Source: Bacteroidales bacterium (lineage in GTDB: Bacteria; Bacteroidota; Bacteroidia; Bacteroidales; UBA932). From it: a stretch of DNA of 64,000 nt. Position numbers and translations under genes: made by a program. Below, piece after piece: positions 8,478 to 19,695 of the stretch. Location of the stretch: the NCBI GenBank assembly GCA_015060205.1, contig SUYY01000006.1:1-64000 (forward strand), given 5' to 3'. The notes beneath the pieces were generated by a model. That model worked only from the letters and a program-made list of their open reading frames with translations. It was not told the origin of the DNA and did not search any database. Position 1 is the first letter of the stretch. The number at the start of each line of letters is the position of its first letter.

Positions 8478-9644
8478 ATGGGAAAAAGACGAATAGCGAT
8501 ACTTGGCTCTACAGGATCGATAGGAAGGCAGGCACTGGATGTAATAAGCCAGCACCGTGACCTCTTTGAAGTGGAACTTCTCACCGCAAACAACAGTTCA
8601 GACCTGCTGATAAGACAGGCCATCGAGTTTGATGCGAACAACGTGGTGATATGCAATGAAGACAGATATCGCGAAGTGGCCGATGCTCTTCAGCCGCATT
8701 ATATAAAGGTATTTGCCGGGATGAAATCCGTATGTGATCTGGTAGGAAGCGACAACATCGACATCGTACTCACATCAATGGTCGGCTTCAGCGGTCTGGA
8801 ATCAACCATAGCAGCGGTAAAGGCCGGCAAGACCATCGCCCTTGCAAACAAGGAGACACTTGTGGCGGCAGGTCAGATTGTAATGGACCTCGCAGCAGAA
8901 CACCGCGCCCGCATATTGCCGGTCGACTCGGAACATTCAGCCATATTCCAATGCCTTATGGGAAGTGCCGGTGCGGAGATTGAGAAGATCCATCTCACCG
9001 CTTCAGGCGGACCGTTCCGCAAATGGAGCAGAAAGGAGATATCCGAGGCGACAAAGGCCCAGGCTCTGAATCACCCGAACTGGAACATGGGAAGCAAGAT
9101 CACCATAGATTCCGCCACAATGATGAACAAGGGACTGGAAATAATCGAGGCAAGGTGGCTTTTCGGCACTCCGGGAGAAAAGATAAATGTGGTGGTCCAC
9201 CCCGAATCAATCATACACTCGATGGTGGAATATGCCGACGGATCCGTAATAGCGCAGATGGGGCACCCCGACATGCGGGAGGCCATCCAGTTTGCTTTCA
9301 GTTATCCTGAACGTCTTCCTCTGAATAACAGGAAACTTGATTTTGCCGCTTTGGGACAGATTTCCTTCGCTGCGCCGGACATGGAGAAATTCCCGGCCCT
9401 TACCCTCGCTTATGAGGCCCTGCGCAAGGGAGGAAACATGCCGTGCATAATGAACGCGGCAAACGAAGCGGCTGTAGCGGCATTCCTGCAGGACAGGATA
9501 GGCTTCTACGACATAACGGACACCGTACGCAGATGCATGGAGGAGGTTGAATATATAGCCAGACCTGACATTGAGTCCATATTCCGCACCAACGACAACG
9601 CATTCGCTTCGGCCAGGACAATCATTGATAAAATTTCAAGATAG
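8478..9644 (+). CDS. dxr: 1-deoxy-D-xylulose 5-phosphate reductoisomerase
   Basis: NADPH-dependent second enzyme of the MEP isoprenoid pathway, cytosolic, 388 residues (normal length). The NADPH-binding loop GSTGSIG is at 10-16. The central metal- and substrate-binding region includes LPVDSEHSAIFQCL and LTASGGPFR. The segment NHPNWNMGSKITIDSATMMNKG follows in two parts typical of the family, as does VHPESIIHSMV. It begins one base after the M23 peptidase stop and its stop directly abuts the rseP ATG. The dxr-rseP order is common in bacteria. Confidence 0.97.
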   Translation: MGKRRIAILGSTGSIGRQALDVISQHRDLFEVELLTANNSSDLLIRQAIEFDANNVVICNEDRYREVADALQPHYIKVFAGMKSVCDLVGSDNIDIVLTSMVGFSGLESTIAAVKAGKTIALANKETLVAAGQIVMDLAAEHRARILPVDSEHSAIFQCLMGSAGAEIEKIHLTASGGPFRKWSRKEISEATKAQALNHPNWNMGSKITIDSATMMNKGLEIIEARWLFGTPGEKINVVVHPESIIHSMVEYADGSVIAQMGHPDMREAIQFAFSYPERLPLNNRKLDFAALGQISFAAPDMEKFPALTLAYEALRKGGNMPCIMNAANEAAVAAFLQDRIGFYDITDTVRRCMEEVEYIARPDIESIFRTNDNAFASARTIIDKISR

Positions 9645-10982
9645 ATGATAGCATTGATAAAGACGCTCCAGGTGATACTGGCGCTTGGAATACTGGTACT
9701 TATTCATGAATTCGGCCATTTCGTCTTCGCGAAGATATTCGGCATTCGTGTGGACAAGTTCTTCCTTTTCTTTGACGCAGGCGGATTCAGGCTGTTCAGC
9801 ACCAGAAGCAAGTGGTTTGTGAAAATATGCCCGAAGGCAGCACAGTGGGAAACCGAATACGGCATAGGATGGCTGCCTCTCGGCGGATACTGCAAGGTGT
9901 GCGGGATGATTGACGAGTCAATGGACACAGAGCAACTCAAGGGCGAGCCGCAGCCGTGGGAATTCCGCACAAAGCCGGCATGGCAGAGACTTTTCGTCAT
10001 GGCCGGAGGAGTGCTCTTCAATTTCATCCTTGCAATCGGCGTATATTCCGGAATACTGGCCAGATGGGGCGAGGCGTATCTGAGCAATGAGGGAAAACAG
10101 ATATATGTGAACCAACTTGCAAGCGACATGGGCTTCCGCAACGGAGACCACATAATCAGTTTCGACGGGTATATACCTGAAAGTTTCTGGATGCTCCAGG
10201 CAGACCTCGCCAGAGAAATGGCAAAGAAGGCAACCGTGCTCAGAGACGGAGACACGCTTGACATATATATCGACCACACCATGCTGGGAGATGTGCTTAA
10301 AAGCCCCGGCATGTTCGATCTTGCCACACCTTTCGTGGTCAAGGAAGTTTCTGCAGAATCTCCAAACCGCGATGCCGGTCTGATGGCCGGAGACCGCCTG
10401 GTGCGCATGGCATCGGAAAACACCGAATTTGTCCAGGACGCATGGCCTGTACTCAAGGCTCATGCAGGAGACACGGTGATTGCAGATATCGTCAGAGGTG
10501 CAGACACATTGAGCGTGCCGCTTCAGGTGGACACCACAGGAAAACTGGGCATATTCCTCGAGCAACCGGAACTCCAGAGGAAGGAATATTCAGTCCTCAG
10601 TGCCATTCCGGCCGGATTCCGCAAGACATTCTCCACTATCGGCGGATATCTGAAGGACCTGAAACTCGTGGCGACCCCAAGTACGGAGGCATACAAGTCC
10701 GTGGGCAGTTTCATTGCGATCGGGCAGATATTCCCTTCTTCATGGGACTGGTACAGTTTCCTGAATATACTCGCCTTGCTTTCGGTGATGCTGGGCGTGA
10801 TGAACCTGATACCTATCCCTGCACTTGACGGCGGCCACATCCTGTTTACCATCTACGAAATAATTACCGGAAGGAAACCGAGCGACAAATTCCTGTATGT
10901 GACACAGATAATAGGCATGGTCCTGATTTTCGCCCTGATGTTCCTGGCCTTCGGCAACGATATTGCAAGGTTTTTCAGATAG
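9645..10982 (+). CDS. rseP: site-2 intramembrane metalloprotease RseP
   Basis: Intramembrane zinc protease that cuts anti-sigma factors or signal peptides. It has 445 residues. HEFGH at 21-25 lies in the first transmembrane segment, and the distal ligand LDGGH is at about 394-398 in a late transmembrane segment (NLIPIPALDGG). The region between carries PDZ-like sequence (about 125-310), including two duplicated segments around GFRNGDHIISF and GLMAGDRLVRM. Another hydrophobic segment closes the protein. It is immediately downstream of dxr with no gap. The target anti-sigma factor is not in the window. Confidence 0.94.
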   Translation: MIALIKTLQVILALGILVLIHEFGHFVFAKIFGIRVDKFFLFFDAGGFRLFSTRSKWFVKICPKAAQWETEYGIGWLPLGGYCKVCGMIDESMDTEQLKGEPQPWEFRTKPAWQRLFVMAGGVLFNFILAIGVYSGILARWGEAYLSNEGKQIYVNQLASDMGFRNGDHIISFDGYIPESFWMLQADLAREMAKKATVLRDGDTLDIYIDHTMLGDVLKSPGMFDLATPFVVKEVSAESPNRDAGLMAGDRLVRMASENTEFVQDAWPVLKAHAGDTVIADIVRGADTLSVPLQVDTTGKLGIFLEQPELQRKEYSVLSAIPAGFRKTFSTIGGYLKDLKLVATPSTEAYKSVGSFIAIGQIFPSSWDWYSFLNILALLSVMLGVMNLIPIPALDGGHILFTIYEIITGRKPSDKFLYVTQIIGMVLIFALMFLAFGNDIARFFR

Positions 10983-11007
10983 TACGACACTTATAAATCA
11001 ACATAAC

Positions 11008-12009
11008 ATGAAAAGATTCCTGACATATGCCGCTTTTGCCCTGATGGCACTGTGCGCAATCTCCTGCAACGAACAGAAAAGAAGGAAAGCCCTGCTTCCA
11101 AACATAAGCGGAAAACCGGGCGAAGTCATTGTGGTCATCAACAAGGGAGACTGGGAGGGCGCTCTCGGCAATGTCCTCAGGGACTCTCTCGCATGCGATT
11201 TTCCCTTCCTGCCTCAGAGAGAACCTATGTACGACCTCGTGAATGTGGCTCCCGGCGGCTTCACCAGCATGTTCCAACTTCACAGGAACATAATCGTAGC
11301 AAATATAAGCACAGATGTAACCGAACCGGGAGTCATCTATAGAAATGACGTATGGGCTGCGCCGCAATGCGTAATCCGCCTGAATGCCCCGACAGAGGAA
11401 TCCGCAATCGAAATCTTCAAGGAAAACAGCATGAAGATCAAGGCTGTGATCGAACAGGCGGAAAGAGCAAGGGTTATTGCAAACACAAAGAAATATGAAG
11501 AACTCTCACTTGCTCCCGTAGTGACTGCCATGACCGGTGGTTCACCTCATTTCCCATCCGGATACAAACTCAAGAAGAGTACAGACGATTTCATATGGAT
11601 CACATACAGCACCCAGTTCACAGACCAGAGCATACTCGTATATAAATATCCTGTGGTCAAGGGAGAAGACATGATGAGTCCGTCAAACCTTGTGAACAGC
11701 CAGAGCATGATGATGATGGAAAATGTGCCGGGAATGTTTGAGAACACTTATATGATAATCAGTCCGGTCATCGCCCCGTCGGTACAGTACAAAAAATACG
11801 GAGCACACGAATTTGCAGAATTGAGAGGACTCTGGGAAGTTCATAACGATTATATGGGCGGTCCGTTCGTCACCCATGCATTCTACACTCCGGACGGAGA
11901 GTATATGATTATGCTTCAGGCATTTGTATATGCGCCGAAATACGATAAGAAAAACTATCTGAAGCAGGTAGAATCTGTACTTTATTCATTTGAATGGAAG
12001 AAAGATTAA
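11008..12009 (+). CDS. DUF4837 family lipoprotein
   Basis: Lipoprotein of 333 residues. The signal peptide ends in a lipobox (LCAISC, Cys20). The mature part contains LLPNISGKPGEVIVVI, LACDFPFLPQREP and VYRNDVWAAPQCVI-type segments that I recognise from the Bacteroidota-restricted DUF4837 family of unknown function. The frame opens 15 codons earlier inside rseP, but the ATG at 11008 starts a proper signal peptide. It is the last gene of the peptidase-dxr-rseP group, 25 bp after rseP. No catalytic motif was recognised. Confidence 0.82.
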   Translation: MKRFLTYAAFALMALCAISCNEQKRRKALLPNISGKPGEVIVVINKGDWEGALGNVLRDSLACDFPFLPQREPMYDLVNVAPGGFTSMFQLHRNIIVANISTDVTEPGVIYRNDVWAAPQCVIRLNAPTEESAIEIFKENSMKIKAVIEQAERARVIANTKKYEELSLAPVVTAMTGGSPHFPSGYKLKKSTDDFIWITYSTQFTDQSILVYKYPVVKGEDMMSPSNLVNSQSMMMMENVPGMFENTYMIISPVIAPSVQYKKYGAHEFAELRGLWEVHNDYMGGPFVTHAFYTPDGEYMIMLQAFVYAPKYDKKNYLKQVESVLYSFEWKKD

Positions 12010-12017
12010 AAAATATT

Positions 12018-12047
12018 TTGTCAATTTAAAAACTTTTCTTACCTTTG
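12018..12047 (+). promoter_or_regulatory. promoter of tRNA-Glu and rpsT
   Basis: TTG (12018-12020), 19 bp, TACCTTTG (12040-12047): a textbook match to the Bacteroidota housekeeping promoter, 30 bp before the tRNA. Confidence 0.85.
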
Positions 12048-12077
12048 CACTCCCATTTGTAAAAAAGTGGTCAGTTT

Positions 12078-12149
12078 GGTCGGTTCGTCTATCGGTTAGG
12101 ACTCAAGATTTTCATTCTTGCAAGAGGGGTTCGATTCCCCTACCGACTA
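12078..12149 (+). tRNA. tRNA-Glu (anticodon TTC)
   Basis: A 72-nt cloverleaf. Acceptor GGTCGGT pairs with ACCGACT at 12142-12148, and the discriminator is A. Anticodon stem CAAGA/TCTTG encloses the loop TTTTCAT, giving TTC. The T arm AGGGGTTCGATTCCCCT is perfect. No CCA is encoded. It shares a promoter with rpsT, which starts 24 bp downstream. Confidence 0.95.
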
Positions 12150-12173
12150 CAAGAAATATAAAAAATAAAAACA

Positions 12174-12428
12174 ATGGCAAATCACGCTTCAGCAGACAAG
12201 CGCTATCGTCAGAGCGAAAGGCGCAGATTGCATAACAAGTATTATGCAAAGACTACGAGGAACGCAATCCGTGCGATCCGCAACACAACCGACAAGGCAG
12301 CAGCCGAGACTAACGCACCAAAGGTTTACGCTATGATCGACAAACTCGCTAAGATCGGTGTTATTCACAAGAACAAGGCTGCAAACCTCAAGAGCGGTAT
12401 CGCAGTTTACATCAACAAACTTTCATAA
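12174..12428 (+). CDS. rpsT: 30S ribosomal protein S20
   Basis: Small basic protein of 84 residues binding 16S rRNA. It starts [18 protein letters not shown] and has the helical Lys/Arg/Ala-rich composition and the [20 protein letters not shown]-terminal segment of S20. It is cotranscribed with tRNA-Glu upstream, and a strong terminator follows at 12463. Confidence 0.95.
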   Translation: MANHASADKRYRQSERRRLHNKYYAKTTRNAIRAIRNTTDKAAAETNAPKVYAMIDKLAKIGVIHKNKAANLKSGIAVYINKLS

Positions 12429-12462
12429 AGAATCCTTCCCTTTTAGGGTTTTCTTATAGCAG

Positions 12463-12496
12463 AAAAAGTGGTGGTCCGAACGGGTCACCACTTTTT
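12463..12496 (+). terminator. intrinsic terminator after rpsT
   Basis: An 11-bp stem AAAAAGTGGTG / CACCACTTTTT with a 12-nt loop closes the tRNA-Glu-rpsT unit, the T-run forming the distal arm. Confidence 0.85.
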
Positions 12497-12622
12497 ATTA
12501 TGGCACAATAAGTGTTTATGGCCAAAGCATTGATCAATGTTTATTAGCAACCTGACCGGATGGTCGGACAGTCGGAAAGGACTGACGACAAGTATTTGTG
12601 GTTTAACTAAACATTCATCAAG
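12497..12622 (+). promoter_or_regulatory. leader region of the first susC/susD pair
   Basis: The 126 bp before susC holds no gene. A perfect 12-bp palindrome CATTGATCAATG at 12528-12539 could be a regulator site. No convincing TAnnTTTG box was found; AGTATTTG near 12591-12598 is a poor match. The promoter is therefore unassigned. Confidence 0.3.
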
Positions 12623-15600
12623 ATGCTTTCAATCCAGAAATTAGGCTGCATTCTGATTGCAGCACTGATGTGTTCTGCTGCTATGGCGCAGAACATTTCC
12701 GTCTCGGGAAACATTACCGATGCATCTACAGGAGAGCCCGTCCCATACGCCTCTGTATATCTGGACGGGACACAGATCGGAGTCAGTTCCGACAACGAGG
12801 GACATTATTCCATCTCCGTCCCATTCGACGGCAAACTGGTGTTTTCATCCATCGGATACAGGAACACTGAGGTCACTGTGGCATCAAGCGGAACTATCGA
12901 CGTGGAACTTCACCCGGACTCCGAGTTCATCGACGAAACCATTGTGGTGGCATATGGAACTGCCACCAGAAGTTCCTTCACAGGTTCTGCCGCAATGGTG
13001 GGAACAGAACAGATAGCGGAGAGGGCTATAAGCGATGTGACAAGCGCCCTTGCCGGAACCGCTCCAGGAGTGCAGGTGATATCCTCATCGGGCGACCCTG
13101 CATCAGGTGGTGCCACCATCCGGATCAGAGGAATCGGTTCAATGAGTGCCAGCAACTCCCCTCTCTACATCGTTGACGGTATGCCGTTCGACGGTTCCAT
13201 TTCTGACATCAATCCTAACGATGTGGAATCGATGTCAATTCTAAAGGACGCCGCTGCAAGTGCAATATATGGAGCACGAGGAGCAAACGGAGTCGTCCTC
13301 ATAACGACCAAAAGGGCAAGAGGCCAGGACGCAGTGATAAAGTTCGACGCCAGATGGGGCTCCAACTCCAGGCTCATCCCTCAATATGACGTAATCGACG
13401 ATCCTGCACAATATTACGAGACACATTACAGGATGATGTACAACTCTCAGGTCTATGCAGGCAAGACAGCGGAAGAAGCCTATGCCTTTGCAGACGCCAC
13501 TCTCTTCGACCAGAACAACGGAGGACTTGGTTACCGGGTATTTACAGTTCCAGAAGGCGAGCCATTCATAGGAAAGGACTTCACGCTAAATCCCAAGGCC
13601 ACACTGGGATACTCGGACGGCGAATATTATTATAAGCCTGACGACTGGTACAAGGAGACCTTCCGCAATTCCTTCCGTCAGGAATATAATTTCTCGGTAA
13701 GCGGAACCAAGGACAAGTTCAGTTACTACGGAAGTGCCGGCTATCTCGACGACGGAGGCATCGTGAACAACTCCGGATTCAAAAGATACACAGCCCGCGT
13801 AAATGCCGACTATCAGGCCAGAAAGTGGCTCAAGATGCTTTCAAACATCAGTTACACACATACCGATTCGCAGACAGCATCCTATTCGGATACCTTCGGA
13901 TCTTCCTCCAACGTGTTCTATATAACCAACAACATGGGTCCGATATATCCTCTATATGTCAGGAATGCGGACGGAAGCATAAAGTATGAAAACGGGATGA
14001 AGGTATATGATGCCAATCAGACCAACTTCATCCGTCCAAACATAGTGGGCAACGCCGTAAGAGACAACGAGGTGAACCGTAAAAGAAACTATACCGACAT
14101 GGTATCCGGAAAGATCGGACTTGTGGTGACTCCGCTGAAAGGCCTGTCGGTAAGCGCAAATGCAGGCCTTATGAATGAGAACAGCAGATACAATGCTCTC
14201 TACAGTCAGTTCGGAAGTGCCTCATCCGTTGACGGACAGACCTACGTCTCGCATGACAGATATTTTGCAGTGAACTCACAGTTGCTCTCAGAGTACAAGA
14301 CCGACTTCAGGGGAACTCTTCATAATCTCGACGTCCTCGCAGGATATGAACTGTACAAACTCAAGATACAGAGTCTTGAAGGTCAGAATGAGCGTCTGTA
14401 CGACCCGTTCATCGGAGAACTTGGCAATGCTGACGGCACGAAAGGAAAGAAGACATCCTCCTACACGACAGACTATGTCACTCAGGGTTTTCTTGGTAGA
14501 GTACAGTACAATTTTGCAGAGAGATATTTCCTGAGCGGATCATACCGCAGAGATGCATCATCAAGGTTTGCCGAAGGGAACCGTTGGGGCAACTTCGGAA
14601 GCATCGGAGCGGCGTGGCTCATAAGCAACGAACCTTTCATGCAGGAAGCATATTGGATCAGCATGCTCAAACTGAAGGTCAGTTGGGGTGTCCAGGGAAA
14701 CGACGACCTGTATCCGAACGCCTCATATGCAAGAAAATATTATCCGTATTCCGACAATTATACCCATTCATATAATGAGGAAACCGGAGAATACTCCCTT
14801 ACGCTCGCATACAAGGGAAACAAGGACCTCACATGGGAATCGTCGCAGTCATTCAATCTGGGAGTTGACTTCGAACTGCTCGAGAGCAGCCTCAACGGAA
14901 GCATTGAATATTTCTCCCGCAAGACTGTTGACCTCCTCTACAGCAAGGATGTCCCTCTTTCATCTGGAAATCCGACGGGCTACTATCCTGTAAATGTGGG
15001 TTCCGTCCTCAACAGAGGTTTCGAGGCTTCCCTCTACGGAGACATATTCAGCACCCGAAATATCCGCTGGTCGTGGAATCTGAACATGAGCCACTACCAT
15101 AACGAAATCCTGAGCCTTGACTCAAGCGTATCTGAAGAAGGCATACGCGGAGGCAACTACATATACAAGGTGGGAGGTTCTCTGTATGAGGCATATATGT
15201 ACAGATACGCAGGAGTCGACCCTGAAAGCGGAAAAGCCCTGTACTACTACACGGACGATGATGGAAAAATGAACACCACCGACGTCTTTGCAGATGCAGA
15301 ACAGTTTGAATGCGGTTCGGTCCTTCCGAAACTGTACGGAGGATTCGGCACGTCTCTCCGCATCTACGGCTTTGATCTGTCCGCCCAGTTCTCCTTCCAA
15401 CTCGGAGGACGATACTACGACGGAACCTACCAGTCACTGATGCACACCGACTCTTCAGTGGGATCGGCATGGCACAAGGATGTTCTGGACTCATGGAGCG
15501 CGGAAAACAGGGACTCCGACATCCCGAGACTTGACGGAGACACAAGCGTGGGACAAAGTGCCGTGGACAGGTTCCTCATCAGTTCGGACTACCTGAGCAT

Positions 15601-15832
15601 CAACAATGTGACAGTAGGATATACCTTCCCTGAGAGATGGATGGAGAAGTTACGCATCGCAGGTCTGAGAGTATACTTTACAGCAGACAACCTTGCCGTG
15701 GCATCGGCACGCCGTGGAGTCGATCCCCGCTACTCCATAGGACTCGGCTCGTTCACATCAGGTTCAGGACTGAACAGCGGATCGTACTCCGCCATGAGGA
15801 CACTCACAGGAGGACTCACCCTGACATTTTAG
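12623..15832 (+). CDS. SusC/RagA-type TonB-dependent outer-membrane transporter
   Basis: Outer-membrane importer of 1069 residues forming the barrel for a SusD-lidded complex. The signal peptide ends near AMAQ (about 22). A carboxypeptidase-regulatory-like domain (about 25-95, SGNITDASTGEPVPYASVYL) follows, then the plug domain with IVVAYGTATRSS (TonB-box region), GTAPGVQV and IRIRGIGSMSASNSPLYIVDG. The SusC signature DVESMSILKDAAASAIYGARGANGV is present in overlapping form. The long C-terminal beta-barrel ends in an aromatic residue (LTLTF). It is followed 24 bp later by susD. No carbohydrate enzyme or regulator is adjacent, so the substrate is unknown. Confidence 0.93.
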   Translation: MLSIQKLGCILIAALMCSAAMAQNISVSGNITDASTGEPVPYASVYLDGTQIGVSSDNEGHYSISVPFDGKLVFSSIGYRNTEVTVASSGTIDVELHPDSEFIDETIVVAYGTATRSSFTGSAAMVGTEQIAERAISDVTSALAGTAPGVQVISSSGDPASGGATIRIRGIGSMSASNSPLYIVDGMPFDGSISDINPNDVESMSILKDAAASAIYGARGANGVVLITTKRARGQDAVIKFDARWGSNSRLIPQYDVIDDPAQYYETHYRMMYNSQVYAGKTAEEAYAFADATLFDQNNGGLGYRVFTVPEGEPFIGKDFTLNPKATLGYSDGEYYYKPDDWYKETFRNSFRQEYNFSVSGTKDKFSYYGSAGYLDDGGIVNNSGFKRYTARVNADYQARKWLKMLSNISYTHTDSQTASYSDTFGSSSNVFYITNNMGPIYPLYVRNADGSIKYENGMKVYDANQTNFIRPNIVGNAVRDNEVNRKRNYTDMVSGKIGLVVTPLKGLSVSANAGLMNENSRYNALYSQFGSASSVDGQTYVSHDRYFAVNSQLLSEYKTDFRGTLHNLDVLAGYELYKLKIQSLEGQNERLYDPFIGELGNADGTKGKKTSSYTTDYVTQGFLGRVQYNFAERYFLSGSYRRDASSRFAEGNRWGNFGSIGAAWLISNEPFMQEAYWISMLKLKVSWGVQGNDDLYPNASYARKYYPYSDNYTHSYNEETGEYSLTLAYKGNKDLTWESSQSFNLGVDFELLESSLNGSIEYFSRKTVDLLYSKDVPLSSGNPTGYYPVNVGSVLNRGFEASLYGDIFSTRNIRWSWNLNMSHYHNEILSLDSSVSEEGIRGGNYIYKVGGSLYEAYMYRYAGVDPESGKALYYYTDDDGKMNTTDVFADAEQFECGSVLPKLYGGFGTSLRIYGFDLSAQFSFQLGGRYYDGTYQSLMHTDSSVGSAWHKDVLDSWSAENRDSDIPRLDGDTSVGQSAVDRFLISSDYLSINNVTVGYTFPERWMEKLRIAGLRVYFTADNLAVASARRGVDPRYSIGLGSFTSGSGLNSGSYSAMRTLTGGLTLTF

Positions 15833-15856
15833 AATGCAGATATAAAACGAACTACA

Positions 15857-17485
15857 ATGAAGACAATATATACAATAATGTCAGCAACGATGTTTCTGGC
15901 ATCCTGCGCCGGCTTTGACTCCCTTGCTCCTCAGGGCGGGACTCTGTTGGCCTCACAGGTCAGAACTGCAAACGAATATGCACCCGACAGGGGAAATGCC
16001 CCATTCAACGGAATGTACACAAAACTGGGGGCGCCCGTAAGTGTCTACGGAGGTGGCAGTAACGGCAGACCGGACGATTTCGGTTTCATAATGATAGCGT
16101 TTTCCGGAGACCTCGAGGCAGCCGATATAGTGACCGCCAACAGCGGCTACAACTGGTTCTCAACATGCGGAACACTTACTTCCCGCAACGGAGACTATGC
16201 CAATCCTTACATCAGATATGCCGCTCCATACAACGAAATCGCCGCAGCAAATGAGATAATAAGCACATATGACGCAGGTAGCAGCGACAAGGAGACAATA
16301 TACAAACTGGCTCAGGCACATGCCATAAGGGCGTTTTCATATCTTAATCTTGCTCCGTATTTCCAGTTCAGATACGAAACGTCGTCGGACCTTCCTTGTG
16401 TGCCGATCGTGACAGAGAAGACCGTCAACTTCACCGAAAACCCTCGCGCCTCCCTCGCACAGATATATGACCTTATCCTAAGCGACCTCAACTTTGCGAT
16501 AGAAAATCTGGACGGATATGTCAGAACTGACAAAAGCAGAATCGACAGGCAGACGGCATATGGGCTTCGCGCAAGAGCCAACCTGTACATGGGCAAATGG
16601 GCAGAGGCTGCATCCGATGCCGCTGCTGCAGCAGAAGGCTATACCCCTGCCGGTATGGAGGAAGTCTCCAGACCGTCTTTCTATAATCTGAACGAACACA
16701 ACTGGATATGGGGATATGACATGACCACCGACGTGGCCCTCACCAACCCATACGCGACTGCAAGCGCGTGGATAAGGTCCTTTTCAGGAGACGGATACTC
16801 TGCCGGAACTCAGGTATATTCCTGCATCAACAATCTTCTGTATGACAAGATTCCCGATTCGGATGTACGCAAGGGCTGGTGGGTCGACGAAAACCTTGAT
16901 TCTCCTCTTCTTGATAAAATCTCCTGGAACGGGGTAAGCGGAAGGGACATATCCACACTGGAAATCGAGAATGTGAAACTCCCTTTCCTGCCATATACCA
17001 ATGTAAAGTTCGGAATGAACACAGTCGGAGGCACAAACAATGACGAAGACTGGCCGTTCATGAGAGTGGAGGAGATGATCCTCATCCAGGCGGAAGGATA
17101 TGTCAGAAGCGGACAGAGGGACCTCGGCAGACAGATACTTGAAGATTTCATAAGGGCATATCGTGACCCGTCATATACCGCAGACGCATCGGGCAGGTCA
17201 CTTGAGGACGAGATATGGTTCCAACGAAGGGTCGAACTATGGGGAGAAGGATTCTCAAACCCTGACACACGCAGACTCGGAAAGCCCCTTGTGCGCTTCC
17301 ACGATGTCTCTACCAGCAATTTCCCTGCAGCATTCCGCTTCAACATGCCGGCAGACGACGGGTGGTGGCTCATGCGCTTCTCCACAGCGGAGACAAACAC
17401 GAACCTTGCGATTGTCAACAACACCGAGGGCACAAGACCCGTCCAGGACCAGTATCCGGAACTGAGGGACGGGGTGACAGACTGA
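15857..17485 (+). CDS. SusD/RagB-type nutrient-binding lipoprotein
   Basis: Surface lipoprotein of 542 residues that caps the SusC barrel. It has a short signal peptide with lipobox (LASC, about Cys17) and a mature start AGFDSLAPQGG. Helical TPR-like segments include AQAHAIRAFSYLNLAPYFQF (the SusD family ARFLRAYxYFxL equivalent), YGLRARANLYMGKWAEAASDA and MRVEEMILIQAEGYVRSGQ. The C-terminal segment ELWGEGFSNPDTRRLGKPL corresponds to the family's RxxEL..EG.R..DL.R pattern. It is partner of the upstream SusC and is closed by the terminator at 17535-17566. Confidence 0.92.
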   Translation: MKTIYTIMSATMFLASCAGFDSLAPQGGTLLASQVRTANEYAPDRGNAPFNGMYTKLGAPVSVYGGGSNGRPDDFGFIMIAFSGDLEAADIVTANSGYNWFSTCGTLTSRNGDYANPYIRYAAPYNEIAAANEIISTYDAGSSDKETIYKLAQAHAIRAFSYLNLAPYFQFRYETSSDLPCVPIVTEKTVNFTENPRASLAQIYDLILSDLNFAIENLDGYVRTDKSRIDRQTAYGLRARANLYMGKWAEAASDAAAAAEGYTPAGMEEVSRPSFYNLNEHNWIWGYDMTTDVALTNPYATASAWIRSFSGDGYSAGTQVYSCINNLLYDKIPDSDVRKGWWVDENLDSPLLDKISWNGVSGRDISTLEIENVKLPFLPYTNVKFGMNTVGGTNNDEDWPFMRVEEMILIQAEGYVRSGQRDLGRQILEDFIRAYRDPSYTADASGRSLEDEIWFQRRVELWGEGFSNPDTRRLGKPLVRFHDVSTSNFPAAFRFNMPADDGWWLMRFSTAETNTNLAIVNNTEGTRPVQDQYPELRDGVTD

Positions 17486-17534
17486 TTGACAGTCTGTTCC
17501 GAATTGAAACACGATTATCGGATCCATACAGCAA

Positions 17535-17566
17535 ACGCGGTTCCCCCGTCCGGAGGAACCGCGTTT
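17535..17566. terminator. bidirectional terminator between susD and groEL
   Basis: A 10-bp perfect stem ACGCGGTTCC / GGAACCGCGT with a 10-nt loop lies between two convergent genes. T-rich sequence follows on the plus strand (TTTCCTA) and a short T-run on the minus strand (TTTGC). Confidence 0.7.
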
Positions 17567-17594
17567 CCTATAAGGCTCGACCTCTATGTCGGGA

Positions 17595-19482
<1,888 letters not shown>

Positions 19483-19531
19483 ATCAATAGTATTAAATTT
19501 TCGTTTCAGATCTCTCGACTCGCTGCGCTCG

Positions 19532-19630
19532 CTCGAGATGACAATCCCGAATGCTCGAGATGACAACCTCGAATGCGCGAGGTGACAACCCCGATGGGTC
19601 GAGGTGACAACCTGTTCGAGATGACAAGAG
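19532..19630. repeat. 22-bp tandem repeat upstream of groES
   Basis: Units beginning YTCGAGRTGACAA start at 19532, 19554, 19576 (CGCGAGGTGACAA), 19598 and 19615. The first three are 22 bp, the fourth 17 bp and the last partial. A degenerate leading copy (CTCGACTCGCTGCGCTCG) precedes them from 19514. Units differ by substitutions, so the array is not freshly expanded. It lies between galM and groES, 50 bp from the groES start. Confidence 0.85.
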
Positions 19631-19640
19631 AAGGACAAAC

Positions 19641-19666
19641 AAAATGCCAGCCCCGAAAGACTGACA
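19641..19666 (-). terminator. probable terminator of galM
   Basis: On the minus strand TGTCAG pairs with CTGGCA (one G-U) around a short loop and is followed by TTTTGTTTG, 30 bp beyond the galM stop. Confidence 0.5.
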
Positions 19667-19695
19667 TTCTGTCATATTCTGAAGTCAAACTGACA

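Noticed and set aside
7505..8656. 383-codon minus-strand frame over the M23 peptidase gene
   Set aside because: Antisense shadow of the M23 peptidase and the start of dxr, both of which have clear family motifs.
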